Part shown: one piece after another, positions 53,716 through 64,000 of the stretch
Position numbering within the stretch: position 1 is the first letter of the stretch
Layout: each line of letters opens with the position of its first letter
Source of the DNA: Megaustenia siamemsis
Lineage: Eukaryota > Mollusca > Gastropoda > Stylommatophora > Ariophantidae
Direction: 5' to 3'
DNA length: 64,000 nt
NCBI GenBank assembly: GCA_032433765.1
Contig: JAVIAB010000092.1
Span: 105,065,779-105,129,778, forward strand
The notes under the pieces: generated by a model
What the model was told of the DNA's origin: nothing
The model's input: only the letters and a program-made list of their open reading frames with translations
Databases searched by the model: none
Program-made: the position numbers and the translations under genes

Positions 53716-54115
53716 GTATAGAGATGAACATTAATTAAATTTATTTCAGATATCAATTGAAAACAATTGATTTTACAACCATGCTTCTAGGACAATATTT
53801 AGACACCCTACACCAGTTCAATAGTTTAGAATCCATCAACAGTAACGAGAACTCTACATTCAATATTATAATAATACACGCGGCTGCTGCATTAGGAAAG
53901 TCATATAGTTTTGGTAGGAAAAAATAAAAAAATTGTAATCAGCAATATTCATGTATCAATGTAACACCATTCTGATATAACTGGATATATGAATCTTGAA
54001 TGCAGACTCTAGAAGGAAAATACATGTTATGGAAATGTGTTACCGAACGATTCTCGGCCTTTCCACCAGAGGGCACTTTACAAACAAGCAATTTCATGAA
54101 GCATGAATGTAGAAT
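53716..54115. other. Intergenic, nothing recognised
   Basis: Nothing identified. Confidence 0.5.
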
Positions 54116-54433
54116 GAGAGCATTATAGAGTTGTATTTAGAATGAAGCATTATCGAGTTTTGGTAGAATGAAGCATTATAGAATTGTAGGTAGAATGAAG
54201 GATTACAGAGTTTTGGTAGAATAAAGCACTATAGAGTTGTAGGTAGAATGAAGCATTATAGAGTTGTAGGTAGAATGAAGCATTATAGAGTTTTGGTAGA
54301 ATGAAGCATTATAGAGTTGTAGGTAGAATGAAGCATTATAGAGTTTTGGTAGAATGAAGCATTATAGAGTTGTAGGTAGAATGAAGCATTATAGAGTTGT
54401 AGGTAGAATGAAGCATTATAGAGTTGTAGGTAG
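54116..54433 (+). repeat. 27-bp minisatellite, left block
   Basis: Unit GTAGGTAGAATGAAGCATTA TAGAGTT with TTTTGGTAGAATG variants. It stops abruptly at GTTGTAGGTAG (54433), where a LINE begins. Confidence 0.93.
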
Positions 54434-55760
54434 TATGCCCCTCTGCCTTGTGGGTAAGACTTTTTAGTCAAAGGCTAATGGAGTCAATAGCACAATAAGC
54501 CTTATGAGTCACATGACTAAGATATTACTAAGAATCATCATGCGAAGAGTGTGAAACAAAATCAATCCAGAAATTAGTGATGAACAGTGTGGTTTTGTTA
54601 GATGTAAATGAACGAGCAATGCCATATACATCATAAGATTTTTAGTGGGAAGAGCCATAGAGGTGAAAACAGATCTATACCTATGTTTAATAGATTATAC
54701 CAAAGCATTTGACAAAGTAAAGCACCAAGAAATAATCAACATTTTAGAAAGCATGAACGTAGACAGCAAAGATCTAAGAATAATAAGGAACATGTACTGG
54801 CAACAAACAGCGGCCATAAGAACTGGAAACCAATTGGGAATGTTTCTACCAATAAAACAGGGTGTAAGGCAAGTTGTGTGCTGTCACCAGATTTGTTTAA
54901 TATGTATAGTGAGATTATTTTAAGATCCATAAAGGGCATGCCTGGAATAACAATCGGAGGTCATAATATACATACTCTAAGGTATGCTGATGATCCAGCC
55001 TTAATCGTTAAAAGTGAAAATGAGTTACAAGAAATGTTAATTAAAATAAAGCAAAAATAAGGGACTCAGCCTTAATAGCAAAAAGACAGAAGTAATGGTA
55101 ACGATAATGAAAAAGACATAACCTCAGTACAAAATAAAGACAAGTGGAGCAATGTTAAAACAGGTAAATGAATTTAAATATATGGGAACTTTGTTAGCTT
55201 CAGACGGAGGATGTACAGCAGAGTTGAGATGCAGAATGGCTCAAGCAAAAGCAGCTTTCCAAAAATGAGGAAGATACTATGCAATCCATTTTTGACAATA
55301 GAAACACGAAAAAGAGTTCTTAAATGTTACGTAGAGCCAGTCTTAACATATGGATGTGAATCATGGATAATAGGACGACAGACAAGAAAATCACTGGAGT
55401 CTGTAGAAATTTGGTGTTACAGAAGAACGTTGAGAGTACCATGGACAGCTAAGAAGAGTAATGAAGATGTTCTGAAAGAGGTCAAAGCAAAAAAGATAAC
55501 TAATTTCCAATATTAGGAAGAAATAATCATCATTTTTTTTGTCTATGTAGTGAGAAGAGAACAGTTGGAATATATTGTAACAACTGGGAAAATTGAGGGA
55601 CGAAGAGATAGAGAGATGCAAAGAGAAAAGATAACAGACAGCTTAAGAGAATGGCTTGGCAGAAGGTCAACAACAGAAATGATAAATAACTGTCGAGATC
55701 GAAAGTTGTGGAGAGACATGATCACCTACGCCAGCAGGCTTGGTACTTGATGATGATGAG
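54434..55760 (+). mobile_element. 5'-truncated LINE inserted in the 27-bp satellite
   Basis: The frame at 54645-54890 carries LYLCLIDYTKAFDKV (RT motif A) and LPIKQGVRQ. After a frameshift, LSPDLFNMYSEIIL and LRYADDPALIV follow (motif C). The later frame 55211-55516 has VLTYGCESWIIGRQ and RRTLRVPW. The last, 55550-55750, has LEYIVTTGKIEGRRDRE and ASRLGT and ends in a (TGA)n tail. Only a few breaks, so it is fairly young. Satellite sequence GTAGGTAG borders both ends. Confidence 0.88.
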
Positions 55761-56100
55761 GTAGGTAGAATGAAGCATTATAGAGTAGTAGGTATAATGA
55801 AGCATTATAGAATAGTAGGTAGAATGAAGCATTATAGAATAGTAAGTAGAATGAAGCATTATAGAGTAGTAGGTAGAATGAAGCATTATAGAGTAGTAGG
55901 TAGAATGAAGCATTATAGAGTAGTAGGTAGAATGAAGCATTATAGAGTAGTAGGTAGAATGAAGCATTATAGAGTAGTAGGTATAATGAAGCATTATAGA
56001 ATAGTAGGTAGAATGAAGCATTATAGAATAGTAAGTAGAATGAAGCATTATAGAGTAGTAGGTAGAATGAAGCTTTATAGAGTAGTAGGTAGAATGAAGT
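55761..56100 (+). repeat. 27-bp minisatellite, right block
   Basis: Unit GTAGGTAGAATGAAGCATTA TAGAGTA, about 12 units. A seven-unit variant order repeats at 189-bp spacing. The frame stays open since 27 is a multiple of three; not a gene. Confidence 0.93.
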
Positions 56101-57316
56101 AATGTAGATTTATCATTGCAGTATAGAGTTTGCAGTATATCTCGAAAGAACAGTAAATTCAAAAGAATCCGATAGGCCGCATGATACAGATTTAATTCAC
56201 AAAGTCAATGTGTAATGCACGATACCTTCCAGAGAGGTTGTTAGCCCTTTTTAGCTTCTGAAGTATTGATGTCATACACTTTTACAATTGGTTCTAAGCC
56301 ATTTATTTGCTATCTTTTGAAGATAAAACTTTCTTATCCGACAAAAAGAAGACTGCTTCTAAAAATATCGTAAACGTTATTGACATGAAACAAACATAAT
56401 AGTCGATCTTCGTTAACATAAGGTTTCACTCTGGCAGACACAGCAGCCATCAATATCCAACAATAAATAGGACGTACATTATAATATTAGCAAATGAAGT
56501 TCATAGCATCCCTGTGTGATCGAAGACACATGGAAGAGTAAGAGGAGAGTATCTCGACCACATAAAGGGAAGGAGGATAATCAGAACTGACAAGAACTGA
56601 ATTAGTCTAGGTAGCTTAGGCTGTATACAAAATGTGTTTGGACTATTTCAAGAGCTGGTGAGATGGAGAGAGTAAGGGAAGCAACTCTGTTTCGTCAGCT
56701 GTATATAATATTCCCGTCTCTCTGTGAGACATGTGATCTAGTTTTTCTTCTATTTTTTCGCTTTTTTCCACCATTATCTAGTATCCAGACAGTATTATTT
56801 GGTACTCCATTCTCCTTCCTGTTCTGAGAGTAAGATCGCGGGACAGTGCACACATTTGGTAGCACCAGCGAGAGTCCCTCAGGTCATTATTGTGTAGTCT
56901 GTTTAGATGAAGACGAAACACTTGTGACTACTAATCTGAACACTATCGTCACTTGGCTCTCGTTGTCTCCTGTCTCAGTGAGTGTAGTTGGTCAGATGAG
57001 CTTGATCTAGCATCTTCTTCTAGGTAACTTCAAAGTTAGCTAATATTGTTTTGCTACAAGGAATTGTACTCTGATGATAAATATCACCCCGTCGGTACAA
57101 TGTTTTTTTTTCTTTTTAATAACAAACTTCATTAGGTAAATTTGAACATGGTGCCTACCGCCTCCGATAAGACTAGGAACTCTATCACATATGTATGTAT
57201 ATCACCATGTTACTAATTGTACACTTTCAGTGGTGTTCCTAATAAACATTTCGAACCAGCTATCGGCTGCTCTAAATCTCTCTTTAATTTGGCATGCATG
57301 TCTTCTGCGTCACAAC
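56101..57316. other. Intergenic, nothing recognised
   Basis: No domain or repeat family identified. Confidence 0.5.
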
Positions 57317-57745
57317 TCATCTTATCCCTTCTAAATTAGCATATGTAGGATAAGACATATATTGGTTTATAAATTGATATGACATGTCCAATAATAGAAT
57401 TGTCTCTATTTTGAGCATTAAATTGTTTTTGAGCTTCATATTTTCCCAGAACTTATTTCTCTTAACAAGATCTGCATGTCTGTCAATTTCTTTATTTCCA
57501 GATTGCGCTCTATAACTGAGGGAAAACGTAAGAATCAATGAACATAAATTTATATTCATCATCATCATCGACTGCCATCTCCGCAACGGAGGCTGGCCAC
57601 CATGTAGCGCCATTCTGCTCTGTCTCTTGCTTTGATGATGCAGGTTGTCATAGGCTGATTTGTCCCAACTTTTGATGTTACTCGTCCATGTTAGTCTTGG
57701 TCTGCCTCTTTTACCTTGTATTTTCCTCTCCAAGATTACTTTTAG
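57317..57745 (-). pseudogene. LINE 3' end fragment
   Basis: Minus strand: KIQGKRGRPRLTWTSNIKSW, a decayed ARDRxxWR-type MALHGGQPPLRR and a (GAT)n run at 57556-57568, typical of LINE C-termini and tails. The part left of 57550 is probably flanking sequence. Confidence 0.6.
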
Positions 57746-58554
57746 TAGGCTGTTGTGTCTTGTAACATGGTCAAAAAATAAATCGCATTTGTCTTGTTTG
57801 AATTTTTAAAAATAATATATATATTTTTATAACCAGTTGTGGCACATTGACATGTGGTCTGTATCATCAGAAAAATTAAAGAAACATATATAAGTGACAG
57901 TGTTGAAAATATGTACATATAGTGATGAATAGAACCAATGTGTGTGGTTCAATTTCATTTCAAATAATGTTTACTTTTGACATTTAATAATTTATTTCTA
58001 TCAAAGAGTACATTATATCACCTCTATCGATATTTTGTCCCTGAAAATAATTATATTTTTGAGAAACTCTGAAACCCTCTTAGATGATTTCATGAGTAGA
58101 AGCATGGTAGAGGCTGTATAATATTATAAATGAGCTAATCAACACGCTCTTTCATTGCTTTTATAGGACCGTGAGAGCTGACCAGCAGTCGTATGTACTT
58201 CAGTGGCCGAGTTCTGAGATATTTACTCGTCAATCGCTTCACCCTTTCTATCATTTCTTCCTAGGATAACTAGTGTTATCGTTTCAAATGGCGCTGTACC
58301 AATTGTGGTATATTTCTGGTCCGTGATGTCGTTTAAACTAAACATTTCAATTTTGTTCTGTTTGTTTAAAATTTTAGAAACACAAATTTTTGTTCTGTTT
58401 TTAATAAAACGCTGCTTGCATTTCATATTTTAGAAATATTTTAAGTCTTATTTTTGGAAACTCCAAGACTATCTCGCACTGCTAAAGATGCGAAACTGAT
58501 GGCTATCTGCAGAAGTAATCAAAATCTATTAATTAAACTATGTAAAATTGTGTC
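57746..58554. other. Intergenic, nothing recognised
   Basis: Nothing identified. Confidence 0.5.
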
Positions 58555-58677
58555 ATAGTTTTAGATGCAGTAATCTCCGCAATATGTGCCATTTTGGCAC
58601 GCAATGTTTCTGTTTTTGAGATTGTGGTTTTGCCCTATGTGCCGTCTTCGGCTCGAAAGGACAATAGATAGAAAATT
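58555..58677 (+). mobile_element. LINE 3' UTR tail (GTCGTAAGAGGCGACTAAGG family, truncated)
   Basis: Contains the ATGTGCCATTTTGGCACGCA hairpin, GTTTCTGTTTTTGAGATTG and CGGCTCGAAAGGACAATAGA; only the last 120 bp of the family is present. Confidence 0.8.
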
Positions 58678-60469
58678 GTGTAGTGAAGAACTGAAATATC
58701 AACAATGTAGTGTCAATTTTCCGTTGCTCAAGAAGGCAGAAGCGACATCAACCAACAACTAAACAAGAGTTTCACTAAAGACTGGCTTCAGTTAAAAACG
58801 TCAACATATTTATTGTGAGACGTGATAGTGAGAGCGATAAAATTGCACAGCAAGTGAAGCTCCTGTTCATTATCATACTTCACAGCCAAATTTAGCACCC
58901 AAAAAACTATCAGTTTTGTCTCTTTGTAATAGAATTGCCGCTTTTTGTCCGGTTTTTAATGAAACTCTGTTTACAGTTCATTTTAAAAAATGGTTTATGA
59001 GAAATGTGGAAAGAACGAAACTTTCTGCATAAATCCATGAGATATATTTAGTACAATCGTGTTGAAATAACGTCCACCGCAAAACCTAATAATAAGCTTG
59101 TAAGCTCCTGTGTAGCTCCTGTCACTGAAGATTAACAGTTAGCTTTTCATGTTTATATAATTCATTTCGTTTTATCTTCTTCATTTTTCATGAATAAAGA
59201 ATATTAAATTAACGCCCGTTTCCTGTTTCTGCCATCCAATCTCCCGTTTTCTCTCAGAAAATGTGGGCAGCTTATCTTTTCGTCATTTCTTGCTCCATAA
59301 ATATATCGACGAGTGTGACAAAGACGATTTGCGCAAAGCTGAAAGTATTAGAGAATTAAGAAAACAAATAAAAATTCAAATAAATATCAGTTCTTCAAAG
59401 ACAAAATGAGAAGCAAAGAAATAAGTTGTTTAATAACACGTTTAGGATCACACCTGCAGAGGTAAATGTAAATATATATATATATGCATATATACTAAAT
59501 TAAAGGTAATGTTCAAAGAAACAGCTAAGCCAACAAACTAATGAACAAACTCTGCGAAAACACCCTGAAGGCGTCCTAAATAAGGGATAGACTTTATACA
59601 AGAAATATTCGGAAATGCGACAGCAGAAAACGCCAACAACAATCAAGGAAAAAAATTATCTCAAATTATCTCTCCCCTCGACGCTGTGAGGTACCTTAGT
59701 AAAGAAAGAAGAATAATTAGAATAAACAGAGACCCGCTGCAAAGCAAAAAAAAAAAAAACGAATCTAGTGGCACAAAGATGGAACTAAACACCCCCCCCC
59801 CCCCATGATGTTTATGGCAAGATAAATTACACACGCCCAAATTATGTTAATTAAGAACAAACTAGAGAACTGTATCTTGGCCGCACGTGGGGATGTCCGA
59901 TTTTACAAATAATTACCGTTGTTTGAGATAGATAAATGAATGCTTATACTAGCGGGGGCCTGTTCTCATTGAGCAGTGCATGAATATCTTCCTATTTTAC
60001 GTAATCACCCTGTGGTTCGTATATAAAACAGATCAGAAAAGTAACGACGTGATAATTACCAGATATAAACTCATTTACTTTAACACCCCAACTGCTTCGT
60101 TGAGCTGGTATTTTAGTTAAAAACAAGCAAACATCATCGTAAACAAATTCGTTTTCTACAAGGAATAGCAGCCATTGCTTTATCCCTTAAACATTTGTAA
60201 ATCGGTTAACCATCATATAAATAACAATGACGTTAATTGTGGTTTCCAGAGAAATGTCTGGTCTGGTAGCGACAGTCGTATGCTATAAATGATACCAGAC
60301 CATGTCTGTGCACAATATTAGGTTTAATGTAAAGGATTGCAGGAATTGAGAACATACGATGGAATGAGACATTTTAAAAACCGATAAACGAGAAGTAAAA
60401 ATGTCTCGTTAACTCATGTGACGTAAATAATAAACTGTTGTGAGAGAGATGGAATTTTGGAGTATTCAA
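58678..60469. other. Intergenic, nothing recognised
   Basis: A (TA)n patch near 59472, an A run near 59748 and a C run near 59792-59804. No genes or repeat families recognised. Confidence 0.5.
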
Positions 60470-60755
60470 TTCTTTAGTCAGGCAGCCCATAAGAAACACC
60501 AGAAAGAAACAAGAAACAATCAAAATTTTTCAGGCACATCATGAAAAGAGGAAAAATGGAAAACTTGATTACAACTGGCAAAAACCAAGGGAAGAGAGAT
60601 CGCGGACGACAAAGAGAGAAAACACTAGACCGTTTAATGTCATGGCATGGAAAACAGTCAACAGAGTTGATACACTATGTACTATGGATAGAAGATTGTG
60701 GAAAAACGTGATCGCCTACGCCAACCATTATGGCACATGATGATGATGATGGAAA
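60470..60755 (+). pseudogene. LINE C-terminal tail, TGA-tail family
   Basis: HIMKRGKMENLITTGKNQGKRDRG, then RQREKTLDRLM, WIEDCGK and a (TGA)n tail at 60738-60750. Related to 54434-55760. Confidence 0.75.
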
Positions 60756-61009
60756 TCTTTACTGTGAGTATAATACCCCGTTGTGTACGCTGAGTAAGAT
60801 CTGCCAGTTGAACTCCTTGACATTTCGATAACATTTTGTTGTCAGAAATGTTTTAAATATGTATAAATGTTCACATCTTGTGAATATGGATTTTGGCATC
60901 TCTTACTTAGGCCGAGTTACAAGTTTTAAAAGTGCACGATTGAATACAACAAACAATGGGATAACTTGATGAACTTTTGACTATTGTAAACAAACGAAAA
61001 ATGAAATGT
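60756..61009. other. Intergenic, nothing recognised
   Basis: Nothing identified. Confidence 0.5.
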
Positions 61010-61610
61010 TTTGGTTCCACATCATCATCTGACCTGGCGAAGATCATTCTGCCCTTTATTATCACGTAGGCCTCCCCGCCTCAAACCCAGAAACAGGATG
61101 AATGACTTAATGATTACACTAACCTTGCAATGTAACAATAATGGGAAAGGAGGAAAAGAGAGAGGAAGAGAGACGAAGAGATGGGAAGACAACATCAAAT
61201 AATGGACTGAAGCCTCAACTTCGCAGAGTTCCAGAGAGTGACTGCAGATAGAGGTCAATGAAAAAAGGTTTGTGAGATCTGTAGAACAACTAACATCCAA
61301 CAAAATGACACCATGGCTAAAGCTAAAAATAGCAACATTGTATATCTTCTCGAAATTTCTGTAAAGTGCAGGAACATGGACATTAGACAAGAAAAGCAGA
61401 ACAGAAAATGAAAGCCTTTGAAATGTGGATTTATAGAAGAATAAGACGAATATGATGGAAGGAGAAGAAAACAAACGAAGTCTTAAAACAACTAAAAATG
61501 AAACGAGAACTACTAAATACAATTCAAACAAGATAAATGATATTTGTGGGCCATGTTAAAAGACACAGCAGCCTACTAAAAGTAATCTGGGAATTAGGAG
61601 GATGTCTGTT
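61010..61610 (+). pseudogene. LINE ORF2 C-terminal fragments
   Basis: GKERGRETKRWEDNIK at 61147-61200 and, out of frame further on, a TWTLDKKSRTENES...NVDL segment (61375-61430) recall the ETWTL and GRP-RWEDDIK parts of LINE C-termini, here in a rearranged order. Heavily decayed. Confidence 0.55.
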
Positions 61611-61749
61611 AGTTATTCACTAACGACTGTACTTGAAGACGGAAGATTTGCCTCAGCATGTTGTAACGTTATATAAAAGGTAGTTATGATGTTGCTGATA
61701 TCTTTCTCTCGTCAAGCAAGCTGATTGTCGAAATGGGATTTCCAAGATA
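61611..61749. other. Intergenic, nothing recognised
   Basis: Nothing identified. Confidence 0.4.
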
Positions 61750-62550
61750 TAAGACCTGTAGCTGTGATATAAGACATGTAGCTGTGATACAAGTACTATA
61801 GCTGTGATATAGGTCCTGTAGCGGTGATATAAGTCCTGTAGCTGTGATATAAGCCCTGTGGCTGTGGTATAAGCCCTGTAGCTGTGGTATAAGCCCTGTA
61901 GCTGTGATATAAGCCTTGTAGCTGTGATATAAGCCCTGTGGCTGTGATATAAGCCCAGTAGCTGTGGTATAAGCCCTGTAGCTGTGGTATAAGTCCTGTA
62001 GCTGTGATATAAGACCTGTAGCTGTGATATAAGCCCTGTAGCTGTGGTATAAGCCCTGTAGCTGTGGTATAAGCCCTGTAGTTGTGGTATAAGCCCTGTA
62101 GCTGTGATATAAGCCCTGTAGCTGTGATATAAGTCCTGTGGCTGTGATATAAGCCCTGTAGCTGTGATATAAGCCCTGTAGCTGTGATATAAGCCCTGTA
62201 GCTGTGATATAAGCCCTGTAGCTGTGATATAAGCCCTGTAGCTGTGATATAAGTCCTGTAGCTGTGATGTAAGCCCTGTAGCTGTGATATAAGCCCTGTA
62301 GCTGTGATATAAGTCCTGTAGCTGTGATATAAGCCCTGTAGCTGTGATATAAGCCCTGTAGTTGTGATTTAAGCCCTGTAGCTGTGATATAAGCCTAGTA
62401 GCTGTGATATAAGCCCTGTAGCTGTGATGTAAGCCCTGTAGCTGTGATATAATCCCTGTAGCTGTGATATAAGCCCTGTAGCTGTGGTATAAGCCCTGTA
62501 GCTGTGATATAAGCCCTGTAGCTGTGATATAAGCCCTGTAGCTGTGATAT
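61750..62550 (+). repeat. 20-bp minisatellite, about 40 units
   Basis: Unit GCTGTGATATAAGCCCTGTA, with GTGGTATAAG, AAGTCCTG and AAGACCTG variants clustered at the left end and a more uniform right half. Confidence 0.95.
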
Positions 62551-62784
62551 GAAACATCCTTTCAAGAACGATCAGGAAATAAGGGAAAAAAATGAAAGGA
62601 AATAATAAAATACCGTAATCATAAATTAAAGTGATGGAGAAGACTGTTTAGTAAGGAAACTTTATTGTAAGAAGAGAAGAAAAAAGAAGTAGTAGAAAGA
62701 AGAGGAACATGAGAACAGAGAGCAGGTGAAAATATAAAATGTTGAAGGAGGAGAAACACATGATGACGGTGATAATTATGTTTA
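62551..62784. other. Purine-rich intergenic sequence
   Basis: G/A-rich; nothing identified. Confidence 0.5.
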
Positions 62785-63505
62785 TTGATGATGATGTCGA
62801 AAATAAACAGAGATAAGAACAAAATCATGAGAATTAATGCAGTTGGCAATAACCAAATAATGGTAGAAGAAATATCTCTATTAGACGTTCAATATTACAT
62901 ACATCTAGTTAGCAATATGACAATGATGGAGGAACAGAGAAATATACCAAATAAGGATACAAAAAGCAAGAGAAGACTTCATTGCACTAGGAAGAATATG
63001 GAAATCTAAAAGAATTTAGGCAAATACAAAAATAAAAATGTTCAACTCCAATGTTAAATCAGTCCTATTATATGGCTGTGAAACATAGCGAACAACAATG
63101 ACAGTCATGAAGATACAGACTTTCTTTAATGGATGCTTACGCAGAATAAAAGGATGCAAATGGCAGGACAAAATCGCTAACGTAAAATTTATAGGAAAGT
63201 AGCAATCAAATACCGGTGCATAACGAGATACACCAAAGACGATGACACCAGATAAGATACACACTGCGGAAACGAACTGAAAGTACTACACGACGTGCCC
63301 ATTTTTGGAATCCCCAGAGGAAGAGACAAAGAGGAAAACCAAAATATCCTTGTAGAAGATAGGTTAAAACAGAGATTAAGATGATGGGATTTATTCAATG
63401 ATGTTGAATGAAATGCACAAAACATAACGGTTTGGAAAGTGTTTGTTTAAGACCTAAGCTCCATATGCACAGGAGCTGAAATGTAGAAGGATGATGATGA
63501 TATTG
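62785..63505 (+). pseudogene. LINE ORF2 C-terminal half with hairpin 3' end and (GAT)n tail
   Basis: The frame at 62785-63009 has LLDVQYYIHLVSNMT and EEQRNIPNKDTKSKRRLH, a decayed YLGS-T...DI--RI segment. Later frames give SPIIWLNIANNN (LLYGCETW-like), FFNGCLRRIKG and a GIPRGRDKEEN tail. The 3' end has a hairpin AGCTCC-ATATGCACA-GGAGCT (63459-63479) and a GAT run, directly followed by the 21-bp satellite. Confidence 0.7.
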
Positions 63506-63514
63506 TTTATGATA

Positions 63515-64000
63515 ACATTGATGATGACTATGGCTATGATGACGATGACTATGGCTATGATGACGATGACTATGGCTATGATGACGATGACTATGGCAAT
63601 GATGACGATGACTATGGCTATGATGACGATGACTATGGCTATGATGACGATGACTATGGCTATGATGACGATGACTATGGCTATGATGACGATGACTATG
63701 GCAATGATGACGATGACTATGGCTATGATGACGATGACTATGGCTATGATGACGATGACTATGGCTATGATGACGATGACTATGGCTATGATGACGATGA
63801 CTATGGCAATGATGACGATGACTATGGCTATGATGACGATGACTATGGCTATGATGACGATGACTATGGCTATGATGACGATGACTATGGCTATGATGAC
63901 GATGACTATGGCTATGATGACGATGACTATGGCTATGATGACGATGACTATGGCTATGATGACGATGACTATGGCTATGATGACGATGACTATGGCAATG
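63515..64000 (+). repeat. 21-bp minisatellite, at least 23 units, running off the window
   Basis: Unit GATGACGATGACTATGGCTA T, with a GGCAAT variant ending at 63600, 63705, 63810 and 63999. In one frame it encodes repeated DDDDYGY without stops, but a TAG lies just upstream and no ATG is in frame, so I do not call a gene. Confidence 0.95.

Noticed and set aside
55722..56162. Open frames with HSTYYSIML and MKHYRVVGR repeats on the two strands
   Set aside because: 27-bp satellite artefacts.

Overview
The window is animal nuclear DNA, not bacterial. It is AT-rich, has no dense run of host genes, and is crowded with tRNA-derived SINEs, 5'-truncated non-LTR retrotransposons (LINEs), Penelope-like remnants, microsatellites, about a dozen minisatellites, and two Polinton/Maverick elements. 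The repeat types fit an invertebrate. I lean towards a mollusc or another lophotrochozoan, with low confidence and from general familiarity only. Layout, left to right: 1-3160 is the right-hand part of Polinton A, cut by the window edge; its polymerase gene is largely replaced by a 32-bp minisatellite and its right terminus lies inside a LINE reverse-transcriptase sequence. 3161-29276 is host DNA with degenerate LINEs, SINEs, Penelope-like pieces and satellites, including a 1.75-kb array of 36-bp units at 6049-7800 and a 31-bp array at 24805-25093 built from a LINE RNase H coding motif. One two-domain cysteine-rich ORF (11467-12143) is the best candidate for a host coding exon. 29277-31695 and 31696 onward are tandem copies of one segment of about 2 kb. 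Copy 1 later gained a LINE; copy 2 was split by Polinton B. 33330-45538 is Polinton B, 12,209 bp long, with long terminal inverted repeats beginning AGTAGTATAG and a 6-bp target duplication TATGTG. Copy 1 supplies the matching empty site at 31301-31306. 45539-64000 returns to the split host copy, then Penelope-like and LINE remnants, a LINE sitting inside a 27-bp satellite, a 20-bp satellite and a 21-bp satellite running off the end. Polinton B is organised like a small double-stranded DNA virus. On the minus strand, from the left end inward, lie a PC4-like single-strand DNA-binding protein, an adenain-like cysteine protease, the major capsid protein, a pX/pVI-like protein, a probable penton-type minor capsid protein, a membrane protein, a retrovirus-like integrase with a chromodomain, two small proteins of unknown role and the packaging ATPase. 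On the plus strand are a small unknown protein and a B-family DNA polymerase with an N-terminal zinc finger. The polymerase has lost its exonuclease and much of its palm, and the major capsid, minor capsid and one small gene carry frameshifts. This copy therefore cannot replicate itself, although integrase, ATPase and protease still read as intact ORFs. The polymerase promoter (three inverted CCAAT boxes, a GC box, a TATA-like box) and a 5'-UTR intron ending directly at the ATG are visible and partly conserved in Polinton A. I found no CRISPR arrays, rRNA genes, confident functional tRNA genes or complete host genes.
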